Shown: positions 44,465-53,861 of the stretch, piece after piece
How positions within the stretch are numbered: position 1 is the stretch's first letter
Layout of the letters: every line of letters begins with the position of its first letter
NCBI RefSeq assembly: GCF_003428625.2
Contig: NZ_QVQT02000004.1
Location: 372,001-436,000 of the forward strand
Reading direction: 5' to 3'
DNA: 64,000 nt
Origin: Paracidobacterium acidisoli
GTDB taxonomy: Bacteria; Acidobacteriota; Terriglobia; Terriglobales; Acidobacteriaceae
The notes under the pieces: generated by a model
The model's database searches: none
What the model was told of the DNA's origin: nothing
Seen by the model: only the letters and a program-made list of their open reading frames with translations
Translations under genes and position numbers: made by a program

Positions 44465-45640
44465 ATGGTGACCAGGAAGAATGAAATACGGGTAGCGAAG
44501 CGGCTTGATGAGGTCGGATTTTCCGATATCGTCCAGATTCGGAACAGAGTGCTCGAACTGCGCACCGCCGGTCAGGTAGTGCACGCATTTCACGGTGGCG
44601 AGCCATTTTTCGAGACACCGGAAGCCATCAAATACGCCATGATGCGTGCTCTGGTTGAGAATCGGACGAAATATGCCGAATCTTCGGGTATTGCACCTTT
44701 GCGTGAGGCGATCGCAGACAAGCTGAAAACCAAAAACAGCCTCGATGCAGGTATTGAGGATGTCATGATTACCGCGGGCGGCGCACATGCGCTGTATGCG
44801 GCCTTTCAGTCAGTGCTCGATCCCGGCGACGACGTGTTGCTGTTCTCGCCATACTGGACACCGATCCGCGACATGATCACCGTTGCCGAGGCGAGACCGC
44901 TGCTGATACCCACAGCGACAGCCAGACGCAATGGTTTGACGAAAACGCTGGAGCACTTCACGACACCGAAGGCGCGGGCGATTTACTACAATACGCCGCA
45001 GAACCCTTCGGGTGTGGTCTTCTCACGCGCAGAGGCCGAAGAGGTTGCGGCCTTTGCGCGTGCTCATAATCTGATCGTCATTGCTGACGAAGCCTATGAG
45101 GATCTTGTCTACGAAGGCGAGCATGTTTCCATTGCCTCTCTTCCCGGCATGGCAGAGCGGACGATTACGGCGTATACCTTCTCAAAAACTTACGGCATGA
45201 CAGGATGGCGTATCGGCTATGCGGTTGCAAAAGAGCCGTTCATGACAGCGGTGCGCAAGATTGTGCTCTATTCGTCCAATGGAGTATCGACACCTACGCA
45301 ATGGGCGGCTCTGAAGGCGCTCGCTCTTTCGCGCAGTATGATCGACGCAAGGCGAGAGGAGTATCGGCAGCGGCGTGATCTGCTTGTGAAAGGGCTGAAC
45401 GAGGCAGGCCTTGAATGCGAAACACCAGAGGGCGCGTTCTATGCATTTCCCAGTGTGACAAAGATTCACAAAGACAGCCGTCGGGCAGCAGCTCTGCTGC
45501 TCGATAAAGCACATGTCGTTACGGTACCCGGAGTTGTGTTTGGCGCACAGGGTGAAGGGCATCTTCGCTTCGGTTATGCGGTCTCTCCTGAATCCATCGA
45601 AGCTGGACTTGAGGCTCTGCATCGATTTGTAAAAGGGTGA
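44465..45640 (+). CDS. Class I/II PLP aminotransferase (aspartate/aromatic type)
   Basis: A 391-residue aminotransferase of fold type I. FHGGEPFFETPEAI, NTPQNPSGVVFSRAE, VIADEAYEDLVYEG and the PLP lysine in YTFSKTYGMTGWRIGYAVA match the AspAT-Ibeta group, which includes aspartate, aromatic and prephenate aminotransferases. The conserved Arg near the C-terminus is in HLRFGYAVS. Substrate not assigned. ATG 44465 has a poor ribosome site, so a later start is possible. It stands alone after the his operon. Confidence 0.85.
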   Translation: MVTRKNEIRVAKRLDEVGFSDIVQIRNRVLELRTAGQVVHAFHGGEPFFETPEAIKYAMMRALVENRTKYAESSGIAPLREAIADKLKTKNSLDAGIEDVMITAGGAHALYAAFQSVLDPGDDVLLFSPYWTPIRDMITVAEARPLLIPTATARRNGLTKTLEHFTTPKARAIYYNTPQNPSGVVFSRAEAEEVAAFARAHNLIVIADEAYEDLVYEGEHVSIASLPGMAERTITAYTFSKTYGMTGWRIGYAVAKEPFMTAVRKIVLYSSNGVSTPTQWAALKALALSRSMIDARREEYRQRRDLLVKGLNEAGLECETPEGAFYAFPSVTKIHKDSRRAAALLLDKAHVVTVPGVVFGAQGEGHLRFGYAVSPESIEAGLEALHRFVKG

Positions 45641-45816
45641 CGGATTCCTGAAAAGTGCATGCTGAAGGGATATTTTTTAGTCATTTGTCACAAATTCAGC
45701 TTGCCTGACAGTGAAGAGATATTAATTTCTGCATCCGAAACGGAATTCAGGGCGTCCATTGTTTGACGGGATTTGTGCAGAATAAGGCTTCCGTCTACGG
45801 AACGACCCCCTTCATT

Positions 45817-46608
45817 ATGTCTTTATCCAGACGCTTTCTTTTCAGAACTCCAGTTATCGCAGCTTTTATCTTCCTTTTGGCAACCGCGCAGGTATGGGCG
45901 CAGGATGTCGCCAAAGTGGATAGCGCCGGCTTACCGGATGCGCCCGATGCAGTCCTGGCGCAACAGCAAAACCAGCATCAGAATTCCACAAATGCATCGG
46001 CAACCAGTGACACAGACGGAAAACAGACGAAGCGCATTCTCGGCATTGTGCCGAACTTTCGTTCCGTTTCCGCCAATGTAAAGCTGCCTCCGCAGACGGT
46101 AAAGGAGAAGTTTATCGGAGCTACCGAGGACAGCTTCGACTATTCTTCGTTCATCTTTGCGGGCCTTCTGGCGGGCGTGGCACAGGCGGAGGGTTCCTAT
46201 CCTGAATTTCACCAGGGCGCGGCTGGTTATGCGCGTTATTACTGGCATACCTTCGCCGATCAGGCGGATGAAAATTATCAGGTGGAATTTTTCTGGCCGG
46301 TCGCTACGCATGAAGATCCTCGCTATTACACGCTCGGCCACGGCGGATTTTTCAAACGGACCGCATACTCCTTCAGCCGCATTCTCATTACGCGCACGGA
46401 CTCGGGCAGAGAGACCGTGAATATTTCAGAGATTGCGGGAGCGGGCAGCGCTGCGGGTATTTCCGACCTGTACTATCCCTCGGGCGAGCGCTCATGGACG
46501 AAGACTGGGCAGCGCTGGGTGACTAGTGTGAGCCTTGACGGCGCGACCTTTATCTTCAAGGAATTCTGGCCTGACATTAACGGCGCAATCTTTCATCAGA
46601 AAAATTGA
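45817..46608 (+). CDS. Exported protein of unknown function
   Basis: A 263-residue protein with a signal peptide (FRTPVIAAFIFLLATAQVWAQ, ending near residue 28), a low-complexity Gln/Asn/Ser stretch (about 40-70), and a domain starting ILGIVPNFRSVSAN. It is rich in aromatic residues (AGYARYYWHTFADQADENY, EDPRYYTLGHGG) and may be a membrane-associated outer-membrane protein. The stretch VWAQ…DAPDAV recurs in acidobacterial exported proteins. ATG 45817 is preferred over TTG 45763. A terminator follows at 46630. Confidence 0.7.
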   Translation: MSLSRRFLFRTPVIAAFIFLLATAQVWAQDVAKVDSAGLPDAPDAVLAQQQNQHQNSTNASATSDTDGKQTKRILGIVPNFRSVSANVKLPPQTVKEKFIGATEDSFDYSSFIFAGLLAGVAQAEGSYPEFHQGAAGYARYYWHTFADQADENYQVEFFWPVATHEDPRYYTLGHGGFFKRTAYSFSRILITRTDSGRETVNISEIAGAGSAAGISDLYYPSGERSWTKTGQRWVTSVSLDGATFIFKEFWPDINGAIFHQKN

Positions 46609-46629
46609 TGCTTTCGGATGTTGCAGAAG

Positions 46630-46655
46630 AGCCGCTCCGTTGTGAGCGGCTTTTC
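46630..46655 (+). terminator. Terminator after the exported-protein gene
   Basis: AGCCGCTC and GAGCGGCT form a perfect 8-bp stem around a 6-base loop, followed by TTTC. It begins 22 bases after the stop. Confidence 0.85.
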
Positions 46656-46732
46656 TGTGTCTGCCCTTCGGTGTATCGGCGGCAACGAATTAGGATGAAA
46701 TAAGTTACATACTGTGAGGAGAAAGGACCCCC

Positions 46733-47698
46733 ATGCTGAAGGTTGGAGTGCCGGATTCCGTTTCACCTGAGCTGCTGAAGAAGTTTCCCAAAGAGGTTTC
46801 CCTCGTACGCCTGCCCTCTGATCCGAAGCAGGATTATGAGATCGACTTTTGGGTGCTGCCCCTGTTTGAAAAGCCGGCAAAAGCTATCTGGCCTCACCTG
46901 AAGGGTGTCCGTGTGGCGCAGTCCTGTCTGGCAGGAATTGACTGGATTCGCCGATTGATCCCCGAAGATATTACGTTATGCGATGGTCAGGGCATTCATA
47001 CCATCAGTACGGCGGAATGGGCAGTAACGGCGACGCTGGCGGCGCTGAAATATCTTCCCTTCTATTTTGAGCTGCAGCATGAGCAGAGCTGGTCACGCCG
47101 TAAAGACGGCGAAGAACATTATCGTAGTTTGCATCCGGACACGGCTCCTGCATTTCCTCCGGTGATGTTTGAAGAAGTGCATGGGAAAAAGGTCCTGATC
47201 GTCGGTTACGGATCGATCGGACAGGCGATCGAGGAGCGGTTGCTGCCCTTCGGTGTGGAAATAGTGCGTGTGGCGCGCAGCGCACGAGAGGGTGTTGCGA
47301 GCGTAAATCAATTGTCGGAGTTGTTGCCGCAGGCCGATGTCGTGATTCTGATCGTACCGCTGACAAAGGAGACCGAAGGGCTCATGGGCGCTAAGGAACT
47401 CGCGCTGATGAAGCAGGGAGCGCTGCTGGTGAATGCCGCGCGGGGTCCGGTGCTCGATACGGATGCATTACTGGCTGCATTGCAGTCCAGACGCATTCAG
47501 GCGGCTCTGGATGTGACCGATCCCGAGCCGTTGCCGGACGGACATCCGCTGTGGAGTGCGCCGAATGTGATGATCACGCCGCATGTCGCCAGCTCTACGC
47601 CCATGTTCATGGTACGGGCGATGGAACTTGCGGCAGCACAGGTAGGGCGTTATCTTCGCGGAGAACCGCTGATCAACATTGTGACGGGCGATTACTGA
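46733..47698 (+). CDS. D-2-hydroxyacid dehydrogenase family protein
   Basis: A 321-residue NAD-linked dehydrogenase. The Rossmann motif VLIVGYGSIGQAI is central. Catalytic Arg (VNAARGPVLDTDALL), Glu (DVTDPEPLPDG) and His (ITPHVASSTP) are all present. The family reduces 2-oxoacids or oxidises D-2-hydroxyacids in the cytoplasm. ATG 46733 is preceded by GAGGAG at long spacing. It ends seven bases into the convergent lactate-oxidase-type gene. Substrate not assigned. Confidence 0.85.
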   Translation: MLKVGVPDSVSPELLKKFPKEVSLVRLPSDPKQDYEIDFWVLPLFEKPAKAIWPHLKGVRVAQSCLAGIDWIRRLIPEDITLCDGQGIHTISTAEWAVTATLAALKYLPFYFELQHEQSWSRRKDGEEHYRSLHPDTAPAFPPVMFEEVHGKKVLIVGYGSIGQAIEERLLPFGVEIVRVARSAREGVASVNQLSELLPQADVVILIVPLTKETEGLMGAKELALMKQGALLVNAARGPVLDTDALLAALQSRRIQAALDVTDPEPLPDGHPLWSAPNVMITPHVASSTPMFMVRAMELAAAQVGRYLRGEPLINIVTGDY

Positions 47699-50628
47699 GA
47701 AGACTGGCGGCCGCTGATAGCCTCCGCAAAGTGGATGGCGCGGCGGTCTGTATTTTGTGCAATCTGCTCGCGGCAGCTAAAGCCATCCGACACGATCAGT
47801 GTTTGCGACGAGGCTTTTCGTGCGGCGGGCAGCAGCACGCGCTCGCCGAGCGTTTGCGAGATCGCAAATTTCTCTTTTTCAAAACCAAAGGGGCCGGCCA
47901 TGCCGCAGCAGCCGGAGTCGAGCAGCTCGACTTCCGCACCGGTGCGTCGCAGGAGCTCGACTTCGTCTGTCATTTTCATGAGCGACCGATGATGACAGTG
48001 GCCGTGCAGAAGAATCTTTTGTCCCGCACGCTGTGCCGGTTGGAAATCAGGCGCATGGCGCGCTAGGAACTGACTGAGCAGCATGCTTTGATCGTGGAGT
48101 CGGCGAGCCCGCTCGTTGTCAGGAAAGAAGTTCATCAGTTCGTCGCGAAAGACGCTGGCGCAGCTCGGCTCAAGAAAGAGGAAGGGCATGCCGGCGTCGA
48201 TCTGCGGTGCCAGGTAATGCATAGTGCGAAGCAGATATTCGCGGGCCTGGCGCAGAAATCCGAAGTCGTAGAGCGGGCGGCCGCAGCAGACGTGCCGGCT
48301 GGGAATATCCACCGTAAAGCCTGCGTCCGTAAGCACCTGCTCGGCGGCCACGAGAGACTGCGGGTGGTAATAGTTGTTCCACGTGTCAGGCCACAGGAGC
48401 ACGGTTTGTTTCGTGGTTTCTGTCCGCAGCCGTTTACGGCTGCGTTGAAAGTTGCGTGGCGCAAAAAGGGGCAGGTTTCGCTGCGGCGCAACGCCGAGAG
48501 CCGTTTTCATTGCATGAGAGAGCAGTGGCATGCGCAGTGCGATGTTCGCCGCGCCTGGGCCAAAGGCGGGGATGAGAGACGTGAGGTGCGCCCAGCGATC
48601 CATAAAACCGAAAGCATAATGCTGCAGTCTGCGTGGGTGCTCGCCATAATAATGGGCGAGAAATTCGGCTTTGTACGTCGCCATGTCGACGCTGACCGGA
48701 CACTCGGTTTTACAGGCTTTGCAGGAGAGGCAAAGATCGAGCGCTCCATGTACGGCTTCGTTTTGCCATCCCGGATCGAGTACATGGCCTTCCATCAGCT
48801 CCCAGAGAAGATGAGCGCGTCCACGGGTTGAGTGCTTCTCTTCCTGCGTGGCCATATAGCTGGGACACATCGTGCCGCTGCCCTCTTTCCGGCATGCACC
48901 GACGCCAACACAGCGAAGCGTGGCTTCCCCGAATGAGCCGTGGTCTTCAGGAAAACGAAAGAAGGTCTCCGGACTCTTCGATTTGTATCCCGCACCGAGG
49001 CGCAGATTCTCAGCCAGTCCATATACCTCGATGGGATCGACGACCTTGCCGGGGTTCATCCGATTCTCCGGGTCCCATAGCGCCTTAAACTCACGGAAGG
49101 CCTGCATGATCTCAGCACCGAACATCTTTGGAAGCAGCGCAGCGCGCGACTGCCCGTCGCCGTGTTCACCGGAGAGCGATCCGCCATGCTCAAGTACAAG
49201 ATCGGCAGCGCGATCGATGAACTCTGTATAGTTGCGGATGCCGGCTTCGCTCTCCATGTCGAAGTTCATGCGCAGATGCACGCACCCCTGACCGAAATGG
49301 CCATACATGGGGCTGCGGTAGCCATATTCCTTCATCAACGTAAAGATTCGGCGAAGATAGGAGCCCAGTTGTTCAGGAGGCACCGCCGAATCCTCCCAGC
49401 CTTCCCACCCATGCGGCTCGCCGGGAACAAACACCGTTGCACCCAGGCCAGATTCCCGCACATGCCAGACGCGCTGTGCCTCGCTGCCGGCATAGATCAC
49501 GCCCTTCGGCGACGCGGGCAGCTTTGGTGCGTCAGCAAGGAAATCGCGTGCCATGGCGTCGACTTCGGCATCGCTATCCGCGCCGAACTCGACGAGAAGA
49601 AAGCCGTGTCCTTCAGGCAGCAAAGCCACATCGTCCACGGCAAGATTCTTGCGGCGCATAAAGTCGAGCAGCATCTGATCTACGCCTTCAAGCCCGATGG
49701 GATGGTATTCGAGGATGGCGGGCACCGCATCTGCGGAGATAAAGCTGTCGGGAAATCCCAGTACGACCAGGCGGCGGCATTGCGGGCTCGGCTTCAGATC
49801 CAGCGTGGCGCGCAGCACGGTCACCAGCGTGCCTTCGCTGCCTACTAGCGCTCGCGCCACATGAAAGCCGTTCTCCGGCAGCAGCTCATCCAGGTTATAG
49901 CCGGAGACGCGGCGAGGAATCTTTGGAAAACGGCGGCGGATTTCATTCGCGTACCGGTCGCGAAGCTGCCGCATCCCGGAGTAAATCTGTGCAGAGCGGC
50001 CTCCACGGGCGAGAATGGCCTCGTATTCGGCATCGCTGGTCGCGCCGACGGTGAGACGCGTGCCATCGCAGAGCAGAACGTCGAGTGAGTGAATGTTATC
50101 GACGGTCTTGCCGCCCATGAGGGCATGCGTGCCGCAGGAGTTGTTGCCGATCATACCCCCGATGGTGCAGCGGCTGTGTGTCGCCGGATCGGGCGCAAAG
50201 GTCAGCTTGTGCTCTTCGGCGGCCTCGCGTACCCGGTCGAGCACAATGCCCGGTTCGACGACGGCAAGACGCTTTTCCGGATCAAGCGAAAGAATATTTC
50301 GCATGTACTTCGAAAAGTCGAGCACAACAGCCGCATTGCAGCACTGCCCGGCCAGGCTGGTGCCCCCGCCACGCGACAGGATCGGCGCGCTGAAGTCGCG
50401 GCAGGCGGCAACGATGGCAATCACGTCGTCGATATCGCGGGGAACGGCAAGGCCGATGGGAACCTGGCGGTAATTTGAGGCATCCGTAGCGTACAGCGCG
50501 CGTGAGCCGGGGTCGAAGCGGACTTCGCCCCGAATAGTAGCGCGCAGTCGCTCTTCAAGTGCCTGGGAGGAGCGGAACTGTTCGTGCGGATGCTTCGTGT
50601 TGCCGAGAATGGGCAGTAGAGAAGACAA
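47692..50628 (-). CDS. FAD-linked oxidase fused to Fe-S/CCG domains (D-lactate dehydrogenase type)
   Basis: A 978-residue fusion. The FAD-binding PCMH domain (about 40-270, APILSRGGGTSLAGQCCN) is followed by the FAD-oxidase C-terminal domain, including EHGDGQSR and RMNPGKV. Two Fe4S4 clusters are indicated by CVGVGACRKEGSGTMCPSY and CLSCKACKTECP. Two CCG (heterodisulphide-reductase-like) domains contain HVCCGRPLYDFG and DSGCCGMAGPFG. Such proteins oxidise D-lactate, glycolate or 2-hydroxyglutarate and pass electrons to the membrane chain. The start appears to be TTG 50628, just after the symporter stop; no earlier ATG fits. Confidence 0.87.
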   Translation of the reverse strand: MSSLLPILGNTKHPHEQFRSSQALEERLRATIRGEVRFDPGSRALYATDASNYRQVPIGLAVPRDIDDVIAIVAACRDFSAPILSRGGGTSLAGQCCNAAVVLDFSKYMRNILSLDPEKRLAVVEPGIVLDRVREAAEEHKLTFAPDPATHSRCTIGGMIGNNSCGTHALMGGKTVDNIHSLDVLLCDGTRLTVGATSDAEYEAILARGGRSAQIYSGMRQLRDRYANEIRRRFPKIPRRVSGYNLDELLPENGFHVARALVGSEGTLVTVLRATLDLKPSPQCRRLVVLGFPDSFISADAVPAILEYHPIGLEGVDQMLLDFMRRKNLAVDDVALLPEGHGFLLVEFGADSDAEVDAMARDFLADAPKLPASPKGVIYAGSEAQRVWHVRESGLGATVFVPGEPHGWEGWEDSAVPPEQLGSYLRRIFTLMKEYGYRSPMYGHFGQGCVHLRMNFDMESEAGIRNYTEFIDRAADLVLEHGGSLSGEHGDGQSRAALLPKMFGAEIMQAFREFKALWDPENRMNPGKVVDPIEVYGLAENLRLGAGYKSKSPETFFRFPEDHGSFGEATLRCVGVGACRKEGSGTMCPSYMATQEEKHSTRGRAHLLWELMEGHVLDPGWQNEAVHGALDLCLSCKACKTECPVSVDMATYKAEFLAHYYGEHPRRLQHYAFGFMDRWAHLTSLIPAFGPGAANIALRMPLLSHAMKTALGVAPQRNLPLFAPRNFQRSRKRLRTETTKQTVLLWPDTWNNYYHPQSLVAAEQVLTDAGFTVDIPSRHVCCGRPLYDFGFLRQAREYLLRTMHYLAPQIDAGMPFLFLEPSCASVFRDELMNFFPDNERARRLHDQSMLLSQFLARHAPDFQPAQRAGQKILLHGHCHHRSLMKMTDEVELLRRTGAEVELLDSGCCGMAGPFGFEKEKFAISQTLGERVLLPAARKASSQTLIVSDGFSCREQIAQNTDRRAIHFAEAISGRQSSQ

Positions 50629-50631
50629 AAA

Positions 50632-52149
50632 TTAAACCTGCTGTGCCGCGGGATAGGCCGCATCGGTGGCATCGGCTCCTCGCGGATGACCAAGAGCGTC
50701 CATAAACAGGGTAATCCCGGCGGAGACGATCAGGTTAACGAGGAGAGCCGGAACAGCTGCATAGACCATATACGTATGATGCGTCCCCAGATGGAGAGGG
50801 AAGATGGAGCTTTTCAGATCGCGGGCCAGCGCCATGCCGGTTCCGGTGAGCATGCCGGCAGCCCATCCACATAACAGCGCGCGGCCGTGGAACCAGCGGG
50901 TATAGATGCCGAGGACGACAGCGGGAAAGAGCTGGGCGATCCAGATGCCGCCGAGCAGCTGCAGTTCAATGGCGTACTGCGATTTGACGCCGAGAACAAA
51001 AATCAGCGCGCCGAATTTGACGACCAGAGAGACGATCTTCGCCTGGGACGCTTCCTGCTGCGGTGTCATACGGCCGCGATGCAGCTCGCCGTAAAGGTTG
51101 CGCGTGAATAAATTGGCCGACGCAATCGACATGATCGCCGCCGGAACCAGCGCGCCGATGCCGATAGCCGCCAGACAAAAGCCGGAGAACCATTCAGGAA
51201 AGAAGCGGGTAAAGAGCGTCGGCACCACGCTCGAGGTATCCGTGGTGCGAATGCCCGCCGCCAGAGCAGCAAAACCGAGCAGGGCGATCAGCGTCAGCAG
51301 CAGATTGTATGCAGGCAGCAGAGCCGCGTTGCGGCGCAGGACCTTTCCGCTCGATGCACTGAGCACCCCCGTTGCCGTATGCGGATAGAGCACGATGGCA
51401 ATGGCCGATCCAATAGCCAGCGTGGAGTAGCTGAAGTACTGCGAAGGCGGCAGGATGATGGATGCAGGCGGTTTGTGCAGCGCAAGGGCTCCGGCCGCTG
51501 CATGGAAGATGTGGCCATAGCCTCCGAGCCTTGCCGGCAGAACAAACAGGGCGGCAAGAACCATGAGGTAGAGCATGATGTCTTTCACGATGGCGATGGC
51601 TGCCGGCGCGCGCAGGCCGCTGGTATAGGTGTACGCGGCCAGAATGACAAAGGCGGCAATCAGCGGCCATTCGCCATGAATGCCGAGGGCGGCGATGACC
51701 TCCTGAATACCGATCAGCTGCAGGGCAATGTAGGGCATGGTCGCCAGAATTCCGGTGACGGCAATGGCCATGGCCAGCCAGCGGCTGCCGAAGCGGCCGC
51801 GCACAAAGTCCGCGAGCGTGACATAGCCATGACGGTGACAAACCTTCCAGAGCCGCGGCAGCACCAGCATCATGTACGGGTAAAGCAGAATGCAGTAAGG
51901 GATAGCGAAAAAGCCATAGGCGCCGGCGCCGTAGAGCGCGGCAGGCACGGCAATGATGGTGTATGCGGTGTAGAAATCGCCGCCGATGAGAAACCAGGTG
52001 ACCACCGTGCCGAATCGCCGTCCGGCAAGCCCCCACTCTTCGAGACTATGAAGGTCGGCACGCTTCCACCGGGCGGCCAGGAAGCCGGCCAGGGTGACGA
52101 GCAGAAAGCAGAGGACAAAAACGGTGATCGAGACGGCGTGAATAGTCAT
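50632..52149 (-). CDS. Sodium:solute symporter family permease (monocarboxylate type)
   Basis: About 505 residues with 12-13 membrane helices. TWFLIGGDFYTAYTIIAVPAALY is the first family block, and PYIALQLIGIQEVI and VVPTLFTRFFPEWFSGFC follow. This pattern resembles MctP-like monocarboxylate (lactate, pyruvate) transporters within the SSS family. It lies four bases upstream of the FAD/Fe-S oxidase, in the same direction, so import plus oxidation of lactate is the best reading (inference). ATG 52149 is chosen; TTG 52158 is an alternative. Confidence 0.82.
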   Translation of the reverse strand: MTIHAVSITVFVLCFLLVTLAGFLAARWKRADLHSLEEWGLAGRRFGTVVTWFLIGGDFYTAYTIIAVPAALYGAGAYGFFAIPYCILLYPYMMLVLPRLWKVCHRHGYVTLADFVRGRFGSRWLAMAIAVTGILATMPYIALQLIGIQEVIAALGIHGEWPLIAAFVILAAYTYTSGLRAPAAIAIVKDIMLYLMVLAALFVLPARLGGYGHIFHAAAGALALHKPPASIILPPSQYFSYSTLAIGSAIAIVLYPHTATGVLSASSGKVLRRNAALLPAYNLLLTLIALLGFAALAAGIRTTDTSSVVPTLFTRFFPEWFSGFCLAAIGIGALVPAAIMSIASANLFTRNLYGELHRGRMTPQQEASQAKIVSLVVKFGALIFVLGVKSQYAIELQLLGGIWIAQLFPAVVLGIYTRWFHGRALLCGWAAGMLTGTGMALARDLKSSIFPLHLGTHHTYMVYAAVPALLVNLIVSAGITLFMDALGHPRGADATDAAYPAAQQV

Positions 52150-52230
52150 CTCCGGCAAGCTGAAAGTTACGGATACAGCGAAGTCTGTCCCATCAGCTTA
52201 CCGTCTTCGTGGAAAGGCGGCCAGCAGCTT

Positions 52231-52791
52231 TCAGCGCAGCGGGCCGGAGCCGGGCCATTCGTAAGCGACGACTCCAAGATCGTTCAGCATCTGCATAGCC
52301 GCTTCCACATTGCGCCGCACCTGAGGACGGTCGGCACGAGAAGCGGCGGGATCTTCCTCAATGGCGATCACGCGTCCATAGGGCCACATATTTTCCGGCA
52401 GTGCGGAGAGAGCTTCCGGCAGGTCAGACAGGCGCAGGGTCAGCTCGCGTTTGCGGGCTCCGGCGGGCCGCAGCAGGTTATCGGGAGTAATATCGCTGCC
52501 GCCTGGTTCGGGATAAATCACACGCAGCGTCACGTTGCTGCGGCTGACAATGAGAAACGGATTATTCCAGCTCTGCAGGGTGTGGATGCCCATGTAGCGG
52601 CTCTTGGCCGGCGGCGGGATCTGGTCAAGGTCCTGACGGTCCTGGTCGATCACACTGGTTGTCGAGACTTTCGGCTGTGGTGCCGGTGCAGCAGTGGCAG
52701 AGCTGTTTCCGCCGGAGCGTGAACAGGCGGTGAAAGCTGTGAAGGCAAACAGCGCGGCGGGAAAAACGATTCGACGGGTAAGTCTGGTCAT
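52231..52791 (-). CDS. Lipoprotein of unknown function
   Basis: A 186-residue lipoprotein. Signal MTRLTRRIVFPAALFAFTAF ends at a lipobox with Cys23 (AFTAC). A Ser/Pro/Ala linker leads to a soluble domain (SRYMGIHTLQSWNNPFLIVS and following) of mixed alpha/beta character. Upstream ATGs in the frame are not compatible with a signal peptide. It lies 81 bases upstream of the symporter, same direction. Function unknown. Confidence 0.66.
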   Translation of the reverse strand: MTRLTRRIVFPAALFAFTAFTACSRSGGNSSATAAPAPQPKVSTTSVIDQDRQDLDQIPPPAKSRYMGIHTLQSWNNPFLIVSRSNVTLRVIYPEPGGSDITPDNLLRPAGARKRELTLRLSDLPEALSALPENMWPYGRVIAIEEDPAASRADRPQVRRNVEAAMQMLNDLGVVAYEWPGSGPLR

Positions 52792-52876
52792 GCAGAGAGT
52801 TCGCGGGGAAGCGTCCAGGTACACTGCCAGAATACCCAGGCCAGGACGGATTGGAAGAGCGGATTTGGCGAGAGGG

Positions 52877-53659
52877 TTACTTTCCTGACCACTCCGCCGG
52901 ACGCTTTTCGAGAAAGGCCCTGGTTCCCTCGGCTTTATCTGCGGTCGCGCAGCACAGACCGAAGAGCGAGGCCTCGAGCGCCAGCGCCTCATCGAGCGGC
53001 AGGTCATATCCTGCGTGCACTGCGGTCAGGCACTGCTGAACGGCGATCGGTGCCACATGCGCGATAGCCTGCGCAAGCTCCATGCCACGGGCCAGCAGGT
53101 CGGCAGCCGGTACCACTTCGTCGACCAGGCCGATGCCGAATGCAGCGGCAGCGGAGATCATTTCGCCGGTCAGGATCAGCTTCAGTGCGGCTCCCTTGCC
53201 GACAAGACGCGGCAGGCGCTGTGTGCCGCCATAACCGGGGATGAGGCCGAGTTTCACCTCTGGCTGACCGAGGCGCGCTGTTTCGCTTGCAATGCGAAAG
53301 GATGCGGCAAGGGCCAGCTCGCAGCCGCCTCCGAGCGCAAATCCGTTGATGCAGGCGATGACCGGCTTGCCGAGGGTTTCGAGCTTTGCAAAGATGCGCT
53401 GCCCGCGAGCGGCCAGTTGCTGGCCTTCCAGAGCCGAGAGTACGGCCAGCTCCTGAATGTCGGCTCCGGCGGCAAAGGCCTTTTCGCCGGCTCCGGTAAG
53501 CAGCGCGACTCGGACCGCCTCGTTTGCCGCGACCTCATCGAGAACCGCATCGAGCTCTGCGAGCGTAGCGCGGTTCAGTGCATTGAGCACCTTCGGGCGG
53601 TTCAGAGTGATGACGGCAATGCTGTCGCGAATTTCGAGCAGGATATTTTCGTAAGTCAT
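52877..53659 (-). CDS. Enoyl-CoA hydratase/isomerase family protein (crotonase)
   Basis: A 260-residue crotonase. FAAGADIQEL forms the oxyanion pocket, and NGFALGGGCELALAASFRIAS and RLGQPEVKLGLIPGYGGTQR carry two glutamates 20 residues apart, as in catalytic hydratases. It probably hydrates short-chain 2-enoyl-CoA in fatty-acid or amino-acid degradation. ATG 53659 is chosen because MTYENILLEIRD is the usual N-terminus. No other beta-oxidation gene is next to it. Confidence 0.88.
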   Translation of the reverse strand: MTYENILLEIRDSIAVITLNRPKVLNALNRATLAELDAVLDEVAANEAVRVALLTGAGEKAFAAGADIQELAVLSALEGQQLAARGQRIFAKLETLGKPVIACINGFALGGGCELALAASFRIASETARLGQPEVKLGLIPGYGGTQRLPRLVGKGAALKLILTGEMISAAAAFGIGLVDEVVPAADLLARGMELAQAIAHVAPIAVQQCLTAVHAGYDLPLDEALALEASLFGLCCATADKAEGTRAFLEKRPAEWSGK

Positions 53660-53861
53660 GGCTTTTCCGGGCCGAACGAGTGAGTGTAACAGGTCTGGGA
53701 GGGACTCATCTGCGACTCCGCCGTATATCAGGCAGATAGAATATCGGTAATTTTTCCGGATTCTGCGTCTGAGCACGATGCGGCATCATCCGCACGATTC
53801 ATCCGGCTGAAACATGACGTTCATTTATGCGGGCATCTTCCCTGTCATGTGAGGTGCCTCC

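Noticed and set aside
52877-53659. Possible loss of the second catalytic Glu in the crotonase (Lys in ALKLILTG)
   Set aside because: On counting, the two catalytic glutamates are in GGGCE and GQPE, 20 residues apart, and both are present. The Lys position is not catalytic.
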